Shown here one piece after another: positions 57,289-64,000 of a DNA stretch of 64,000 nt. The translations under genes were made by a program, and so were the position numbers. The stretch is from Vitrella brassicaformis (Eukaryota; Sar; Vitrellaceae): positions 256,752 to 320,751 of the forward strand of contig CDMY01000571.1 in NCBI GenBank assembly GCA_001179505.1, read 5' to 3'. Positions within the stretch are counted from its first letter, which is position 1. The number at the start of each line of letters is the position of its first letter. Under the pieces are notes generated by a model. That model was not told the DNA's origin. It did no database searches and worked only from the letters and a program-made list of their open reading frames with translations.

Positions 57289-57655
57289 ATCTATCGGGCA
57301 AATGGATGGGGTGGGATGGGATGAATGGATCGGCTCTGTGTGCCACTGCAGCGCCACTGCCAGATCTCTGCTCAGATCCTTATCTGACAATACAGAAAGC
57401 GTATGCGAAGGCACAGGAGATTCATCCGGGTTGATTCATATGCGTTCTCGACTTGGCGAGCTAATGCTTCGGTCCGTTGTAGCTCGCTCTCAAAGCACAA
57501 CGGCTACACCCATCCTCACCGGCTCTCTCCCCTCTTGAAGTGTGGATTCTATCGCATTATCGCATCTGTGAGTCAGACTTGACTGCCTATTCATCCCTTG
57601 TCTTGCTTCTCTTCTCTTGCCTGACTGACTGACACCGCTGCCACCACCAACCACC
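57289..57655. promoter_or_regulatory. Divergent 5' region (DUF3253 / RRLQ repeat protein)
   Basis: 367 bp between start codons. A possible upstream untranslated exon of the minus gene ends near 57300 (acceptor GATAG just before the ATG). The plus gene has a strong start context, CCACCATGCG. Confidence 0.45.
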
Positions 57656-60079
57656 ATGCGGACCCTCTCCCTCGCCATCCTGACACTCTCCCTCTGCTTA
57701 TGCTGCATCGCCGGTGAGCAGCGTGAGACAAGCACAGACAAGCACACATGCATCGGCATCCCGCACATCTGTGCCTGTGTGTGTGTGTGTGTGTGTCCAG
57801 ATGCGACGTCCCTCCGTCGCACCCAGGGAGCCGAGGCAGGGAGCGGTGGGTACAGCGCCGACCGCATGCCCGACCCTGCAGAGGCAGCCGAGGCAGCCCC
57901 CGTCCCTGAGGTGGTCGATGTCCCGCCTGAAGGCGTCGAGGAGATCCCTGCCCCAGCCAACGTGACAGCCAACGCCACTGCCGCAGAGGAGATCCCCATG
58001 GCCCTCCCCGCTGATCCCGCAGCCCAGCCTGTCGACCCCGCAGCTGGAGGCGGCACTCGCCTGCGTCGTCTGCAGGCAGCGGGAGCCCCCCCTCCCCCAC
58101 CGGCTGCTCAGGTCCTTCAGGAGGAGCCGGGCGCCAACCAGACGGCAGCCAACGCCACCGATAGCGCTCTCGGTGAAGATGGACAGACCAGGCGTCTGCA
58201 AGACATGTCGGCGGCTGGTGAGACGAGCATCCCGGAAGTGGCGCAGAACCTCACCACCAACACCACCGGCGCGACCAGACGTCTGCAGGAGACAGGGGCT
58301 GCCGGAGTGCCGGTGGGGGCTCCTGAAGCAGTGGAGGCAGCCAACATGACCAACGTCACCGACCCGGCCATGGGGGTGCCAGCGGACGGCAGCACCAGGC
58401 GTCTGCAGCAGGACTTGAGCACTCTCCCGGCTGAGCAGACGCCAGTGGAGGCCAACGTGACCGCCAATGCCACCGAGGGCACCACAGAGGGCGGCGTGAG
58501 ACGCATGCAGGACCCGGTGGTGCCTGGGGAAGCACCAGTGGACCCAGCCGTCAACGAGACAGCCATCAACACCACCGTCGAGGGGGCTCCGGGCCAGGGC
58601 GGCGTGAGACGCATGCAGCTGCCGGAGCCCGCACAGGAGGCCGCTGCCGAGCCTGCAGCTGAAGGCGTTGAGGGCGATGTGCCGGCCGGCGAGGAGGCAG
58701 CCAACGTGACAGCGGTGGGGCCCGTCCCGGTTGTGGAGCCCATCAACGCGACAGAGCTCGAGGAAACGGCGCCCGAGATTGCCGACGAGGTCAGCGAGGC
58801 CATCAACCCGGCGGAGGCCGAGGAGGCAGCGGAGGGCGGCGAGAGAGTCCGACGCCTTCGTCGCCGCGTGCAGAGCTACAGCGACACGAGCATCCCTGCA
58901 GCTGAGCAGCAAGTGCCGGAAGTGGCGCAGAACATCACCAACACCACCGGCGCGACCAGACGTCTGCAGGAGACAGGGGCTGCCGAAGTGCCGGTGGGGG
59001 CTCCTGAAGCAGTGGAGGCAGCAAACATGACCAACGCCACCGACCCGGCCACGGGCATGCCAGCGGGCGGCAGCACCAGGCGTCTGCAGGACTTGGGCAC
59101 GCTCCCGGCTGAGCAGACGCCAGTGGAGGCCAACGTGACCGCCAATGCCACCGAGGGCACCACAGAGGGCGGTGTGAGACGCATGCAGGACTTGGGTGGG
59201 GCCGCTCCCCCACCCCCTGAGGCCAACGTGACGACCAACATGAGCGACGCAGCCGTCCAGCCCCCTGATGCCGGCACGAGGCGCATGCAGACGGTGGGTG
59301 GTGCTGATGCTGCGCAGCAGCAGGCCGGGTACGTGGCGGCAGAGGAGCAGGCCATGGCCAACGTGACCAACGCCACTGACCCGGTCAGCCAGGGCGGCAC
59401 CAGGCGCATGCAGGACAACATGGGCGGGGTGATGGAGATGCCCGTCAACGAGACCAACACGACCACCGAAGGCCAGATGGGCCAGGGCCAGGGCGGGATC
59501 AGGCGCCGCCGACTGCAGACGTGTGAGTGTGGACACGACACACAGCCGACATACATGGGTGTGGGGTGCATGGTTGTATGTATGTCCGTGTGTGCGCGTG
59601 TGTGTTCAGTCGATGGTGCTGAGGGTCCTGATGCTGCCGGCACCGAGATGCGTGATGACAGCCTCGGCTATGATGCCGCCCAGACCGAAGACCAAGCAGG
59701 TACCGTACCACGTGAGGCGGTGCACCCCACGCAGAATCACGCTTGACAATGGATGTCTCTTGTCTGTGGCCTCCGTCAGAGTCGGTGTCCGGCGGAGTGC
59801 CACAACAGGGGACTGAGGTGGGTGCTGGTGCTGCTGGCGCTGGTGCCGGAGAGGAGGATTTCCCCACCGCTGAAGAAATCACTCCCGCACCCGAAGGTCA
59901 GTCACGCACTCCCGTCCGTCTGGACATCACATCTGTCTCCGCGCACTCATCCCTGTATGTCTGTCCCCGCCTGTGTGTCTGCAGAGGTTCTGGCTGAGCC
60001 TGAGCAGCAGGTACCCGGATTCCTCGAGGGCGAGCTCGTTGGTGGACCTGACAGCGAAGCCCGCACTGGTGGAGAGTAG
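57656..60079 (+). CDS. Secreted N-glycosylation-rich repeat protein with RR(L/M)Q motifs
   Basis: The start is the ATG at 57656 (MRTLSLAILTLSLCLCCIA, signal peptide). Five exons splice to TAG at 60077-60079; the second (about 57801-59524) is over 1.7 kb. The mature part is Ala/Glu/Pro/Val/Thr-rich with few aromatic residues, so mostly disordered. It has many N-glycosylation sequons (NVT, NAT, NMT, NET). About every 25-50 residues comes a short motif RRLQ or RRMQ (such as TRRLQE, TRRLQD, VRRMQD), about 12-13 in all. A block of about 90 residues is duplicated (58235-58515 and 58919-59190). The C-terminus is acidic. The motifs resemble TEXEL (RRL) or PEXEL (RxLxE/D/Q) aspartyl-protease sites or dibasic sites, suggesting a precursor cut into glycopeptides. 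A structural cyst- or cell-wall glycoprotein is another option. Confidence 0.8.
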
Positions 60080-62514
60080 ACAGACAGACCCGTGGTATGT
60101 CGTTTTGTTTCGTTCCGTGTCGTGGCGTGAGCGGTTTTACATAGGTGTTTGCTTCAATCAACGTGTGCGTGCAGATGTGTGTGTGTGTGTGTGTGTGTGT
60201 TTGGCTGACTGACTGACTGACTGCATGGATGGATGGACACCGACAGACCGACCGACGAGTGCGTTTTTTCCACACGGACGTGCGCGCCCTCTTGAATGAC
60301 ATGCGGGCACACGTGTATGGCTGGCTGCATGTGTTGTGGTCAAGCGTGCCTGTGTGTGATTGGTGTGGGGGGGCGGAGTTGGGTGGGGTGAGCGCAGCCA
60401 TGCGGACACGCATCGCATCGGTCGACGTGTCCGTTCTGTTTTGCCGGCATGTGTGCGCCTTCCTTCACTCGATGGAATCGGTTGCGGGGCGTTTTTTCGC
60501 TGCACACACACACGCGCACACATTGTCACGCATTTTGCCATGACCTCACTAACTCACTGCATGGTGTTGTCATTCGTTCTGCTTCACGTGCTGGTTGCTT
60601 GGTTCATCCACACAACTTGCTGCAGGCTGGGCATTTTGTACATACCCATGGATGCGAAGTCAGTCATGTTAGTTACACGCCCACCCGACCGACCCATAGA
60701 CGTGCCTTGCTCGATGGCTCGATGGCCTGATTGCTCGATTGAGCACTTTTGACACACCGTGGCCTGCCTCCCTCCGTGGTTTGATCATCATCCATCCACT
60801 CACCACTCACTCGCTGCCTGGCTCACTTTTGGCCGCCGAATCGAGCGTTGGCTGAGCGTTTATTCAGTTTCTTCTCGTTGGCTTCGTCTGTGTGTGCACT
60901 CATCACTCATCGGAGAAGACAGGGAGGGCATGCACGTGACTTCGGCGCACACAGACAGACAATGACGGGGGGGGNNNNNNNNNNNNNNNNNNNNNNNNNN
61001 NNNNNNNNNNNNNNNNNNNNNNNNNNNNNNNNNNNNNNNNNNNNNNNNNNNNNNNNNNNNNNNNNNNNNNNNNNNNNNNNNNNNNNNNNNNNNNNNNNNN
61101 NNNNNNNNNNNNNNNNNNNNNNNNNNNNNNNNNNNNNNNNNNNNNNNNNNNNNNNNNNNNNNNNNNNNNNNNNNNNNNNNNNNNNNNNNNNNNNNNNNNN
61201 NNNNNNNNNNNNNNNNNNNNNNNNNNNNNNNNNNNNNNNNNNNNNNNNNNNNNNNNNNNNNNNNNNNNNNNNNNGGCGTGGGGGGACACACAGATACAAT
61301 GGATGCATGTGCACCATGCCTTATTTCTTGAAATTTGTGGACCGACCGATGGATGGATGGATGGATGCCTTGCTGGGGCGGGGAAGAGGAAGTGTCAAGA
61401 GAGCTGATTACCATCACCAAGTGGTACCCCCGCCCCCGTCAACCCCGCACAGCGTGGCTGTCAGTGCTGCGCTGTGCTGCGTTGGCGGGGGCGGGCTGCC
61501 ACTGTGACGGATGCAGCTCGATGGACGGATGGGATGGATGGACGGACGGATGTGGCAGGGTGTATGCTGTCGATTTATTGGTCCGTGGACGTGGGTGGCT
61601 GGAAGTGTCCAAGTGATCAAGTGTAAGGTCGGCCTGTGCGTGTGTGGGCATTTTATGTGGAGTGGGTGGGGTAGCGAGCGGCACACATGCGTGGCATTCA
61701 TCCATGGGAGAGAGGAGGGGAGGGGAGAGGTACACACTAATGAATGGAGGGCTGCATTGGGTGGAGGAAGACGCAACACGCGCACTGACTTGGTCGTGAG
61801 TGGGCGTGGTATACCGATAAGTCGACACAGCAGTGGACAGAATGAATGCATCAACACAGAATGGCGAAGAGTGCGCAATGAATTCGATCCTTCATCGTCT
61901 GCAAGCTTAGCGCCACACGCTGCAACATCACACATGCAGGCAGCCATGCACTCAAGTAAAAAGAGCCATGCACTCACTCTCGCGGCGGGCCCGACACATC
62001 TGTCTCCCGCAACCATGTCTCAAGGACATCGCTGAGCTTCCTTGCCCATCCCGGGGATGTGGCGACATGCCGATGAGATCTCAGCAATCCGTGTGTCGCA
62101 CATGGATAAGTATGATCGAAATGAAACAGACATTGATCGAATTCATCGCATTCCTGTGTCCCATCGATCACTCGTGCGTCGGTCCACGTACACAACTAGA
62201 GACACGACGAGTGAATAGAGAATGAAGGCAAAATGGATAGGCGAATGGACGGACGGACGGACGGATGGACGGATGCTGACTGACGGACCTGTATCAATGA
62301 TACATAACATTGGTTCAGACAGACAGACATTGACAAACCGAACAGGCTCCAGTTCCCCATAGTTCTCCCAAGAATGCACGCAAACAAAGAGTTCACACTG
62401 CCATGTCACACATACATTCCATCTCACTTCAACCCCGTGTCATGCCATCTCAACCAAAAAATGACTTGCCAGTCATACTCAAGGACAAAGGCAACAGACC
62501 TCTATGTCCCATCG
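60080..62514. other. Repeat-rich intergenic region with gap
   Basis: No exon chain is supported. It contains GT/CA tracts (60176-60200), GACT and GGAT repeats, a 300-N gap (60975-61274) and GGATGGAC repeats (61345-61365, 61523-61552, 62250-62275). Open frames on both strands here are low-complexity and not coding-like. Confidence 0.45.
60975..61274. other. Assembly gap (300 N)
   Basis: Exactly 300 N, preceded by a short poly-G run. Confidence 0.95.
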
Positions 62515-63322
62515 CTACCGCCCTGGGCAGAGTGGTGTCTGGGCTCGCGCTCCATGCAAACGGGCGACGTCTTTTTTGCCCCCGAATGCCCTTGGAATCA
62601 CCGTTGAGTCTACTGATGGTCAGACAGACAGACACACGCCCGCACACATCAGTGTCGATGTCACCTCGTGTGTAGCGTACGTGGCGGTAGCGGCTTCAGA
62701 AGTTGCACGGTGAATGGATTCTCCTTCGTCTTGCCCCTACACACACACACACACACATACACACACAGTATGTCTGACTGTGGGGTGAGTGGTCGAGCGC
62801 GTACTCGTTGCCGAACTCCTCCTCGATGAGGTCAGTGTCCTGAGCGTCGAGATGGCCGATGAACTTGACGTCACCCGGACCGGTGGCCCCCGGAAGCACC
62901 TTCATCATCCATATGACCGACTTCAGGTCGCCGACGGTGTGGAAAGCGCCTCTCTTGATGAAGGGAGTCAACCCGAGGGTGACGACCGGTGTGGTATCCT
63001 CGGCATAACGCCACTGAAAGTACCGCTCCTCCTGCATCTCCACTTTCAACCACTTTGTGATCTTAAGGGCTAGAGAGAGAGTGCGTTTCACGCGGGGAGC
63101 GCAGTCGTGGGGGAATATGAGATTTTTGCAGTTGATCCCGTATGGTCGTCGTGACAATGACGGAACGATAATAGTGAACGTCGATATCCCCGCCCCTCCC
63201 ACCCCGTCCACGGGAGGCACTGACCATTTCAGCAGACGCTCCGCGATGTCATGGATGAGCCAGATGTACGGGCGTGGTGGGCCATGCAAGATATGAACGG
63301 CCGTGATATGCATGGAGTTCAT
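62515..63322 (-). CDS. Unrecognised protein
   Basis: The start is the ATG at 63322 (MNSMHITAVHILHGPPRPYI). The first exon encodes about 170 residues: WLIHDIAERLLKWSVPPVDG, ISTFTIIVPSLSRRPYGINC, LALKITKWLKVEMQEERYFQ, TPVVTLGLTPFIKRGAFHTV and LKSVIWMMKVLPGATGPGDV, then DLIEEEFGNE. Two further short exons join in frame: GKTKENPFTVQLLKPLPP (about 62730-62680) and LDSTVIPRAFGGKKDVARLH, ending PLCPGR with TAG at 62515-62517. It has no obvious signal peptide or full membrane segment. It is mixed alpha/beta in character, and I recognise no family. It is divergent from the gene at 63450, with 127 bp between starts. Confidence 0.55.
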
Positions 63323-63449
63323 GGACTACACGGCGAGTTCTCAGCCACTCAATCGTCCACATGCACACACACACACACACGCTGGATGAATGGTTCTCTC
63401 CTCTCGCTGCCTGGTTGTCTGGTGTGTGTTCAGCCCCACTCAGAGCAAT

Positions 63450-63969
63450 ATGAGCGTGTCAGACCTTTTCCCGAACGAGGGACTCCAGGAGACGAACAGA
63501 GTCAATATCTTTGTGATCGGTATGTGTGGGCTCAGGGAGAGAATATGCCCGTTCCGTTTGCGTGTATGTGGTGCAGGCGGGCGCGTGCACCTTGCAGCTC
63601 ATGCGGCTGCAAAAGCACAGCCGGCCCAACAAGCCATCCCGAAGATACCCCCGCCACCACACTGGGCACCCCAGCAATAACACCCAAAGGCAGGCGGTTG
63701 CGGGGCATGACTGACCTGCCTCCATGTTTATGTATCTCTCTCTCTCCCCCCCCTCTGTGTGCGTCAATCAATCCATCAGGTGTTTGTGTTCCGGGTGAGC
63801 CGGTCCACCGGCCGCTTCATCGACGACCCCGCCAACATACCGCCTAAAAAGCGAAAGAAGCTGCCGCCGGCAGGTCAGTGAGTGAGGGCATGAGTGCCTG
63901 CGGCATGTTGACTGACTGACCAACCCAACCCGGTTGTGTGTGGTGTGCATTGGTCTGTGTGCCTGCGCA

Positions 63970-64000
<31 letters not shown>
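63450..64000 (+). CDS. Partial unrecognised gene with NLS-like motif, cut by the window end
   Basis: The start is the ATG at 63450 (MSVSDLFPNEGLQETNRVNI, then FVI) with a GT donor after 63520. A clear later exon, 63780-63872, reads VFVFRVSRSTGRFIDDPANI then PPKKRKKLPPAG and is followed by a GT donor. PPKKRKK is a classic monopartite nuclear localisation motif. The exon between them (from about 63579) is uncertain, because the obvious splice choice runs into a stop at 63677. The gene continues past the window. Confidence 0.4.
63969..64000 (+). repeat. CTGT microsatellite
   Basis: Uninterrupted CTGT units run to the window end, within the last intron. The same unit recurs in many introns of this window. 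Confidence 0.95.

Noticed and set aside
56222-57538. 438-residue plus-strand open frame
   Set aside because: It crosses 3' UTR repeats and the antisense of the DUF3253 exons. There is no conserved motif, and the minus-strand gene explains the region.
57698-59536. 612-residue open frame antisense to the RRLQ repeat protein
   Set aside because: It is the mirror of a GC-rich, repetitive coding exon. The sense strand has a signal peptide, sequons and splice sites, while the antisense frame has none of these.
3300-63400. Many short open frames rich in CVCVCV or HTHTHT
   Set aside because: They are translations of GT/CA microsatellites in introns and spacers, not proteins.
1-64000. CRISPR arrays, bacterial operons, ribosome binding sites and prophage
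   Set aside because: Intron-split genes and a telomere array show this is eukaryotic nuclear DNA. No direct-repeat/spacer array was seen.

Overview
This window is nuclear DNA from an intron-rich, GC-rich protist. The best fit is a chromerid (photosynthetic alveolate) alga such as Vitrella brassicaformis. Seen in the sequence: a long TTTAGGG telomere array; genes built from many short exons with introns full of GT/CTGT/CAYA microsatellites; frequent close divergent gene pairs; and a predicted plastid protein with a secretory-type leader. The species name is inference. All gene models were spliced by eye from GT-AG (and several GC-AG) junctions that keep frame, so exon ends are predictions. Three runs of exactly 300 N (9338-9637, 39223-39522, 60975-61274) look like scaffold gaps of nominal size.

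Layout. 1-9.3 kb is a subtelomeric end: a broken SDR copy (minus) head-to-head with an intact SDR gene (plus), an F-box-like/acidic-tail gene (minus), then 3.5 kb of fold-back and satellite-like repeats ending in a TTTAGGG array that points right into a gap. Just beyond the gap lies a near-identical fragment of the same F-box-like gene. 10.5-13.0 kb holds an unrecognised gene. 14.1-19.8 kb holds decayed coiled-coil gene copies, one related to the tail of the kinesin that follows. 20.5-25.5 kb is a kinesin with an N-terminal motor, coiled coil and armadillo-like tail. 25.7-34.1 kb holds an unrecognised small protein, a TPR-MSS51-like protein, a nodulin-like MFS transporter and an intronless ankyrin protein. 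34.4-38.3 kb is a tandem pair that joins a CBM20-like starch-binding region to a C3HC4 RING finger. 39.9-47.1 kb holds a large LRR/F-box-like protein, a probable CCB2/CCB4-type cytochrome b6f assembly factor, an unrecognised charged protein and a third RING protein.

48.6-56.0 kb is a cell-wall-degradation locus. Two GH10 xylanase genes are transcribed away from each other with only 39 bp between their start codons. One of them reads in one frame as signal peptide - expansin (both domains) - about four PAN/Apple modules - cysteine-rich modules - GH10. 56.8-57.3 kb is a small DUF3253 gene with an in-frame TGA exactly at the position I expect to be a conserved Cys, a candidate new selenoprotein. 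57.7-60.1 kb encodes a secreted, N-glycosylation-rich repeat protein with about a dozen RR(L/M)Q motifs that resemble TEXEL/PEXEL protease sites. 60.1-64.0 kb is mostly repeat-rich, with two further unrecognised genes.

The most interesting items are the DUF3253 in-frame UGA, the expansin-PAN-GH10 fusion, the CBM20-RING pair (a possible one-protein counterpart of laforin-malin), and the RRLQ repeat protein.
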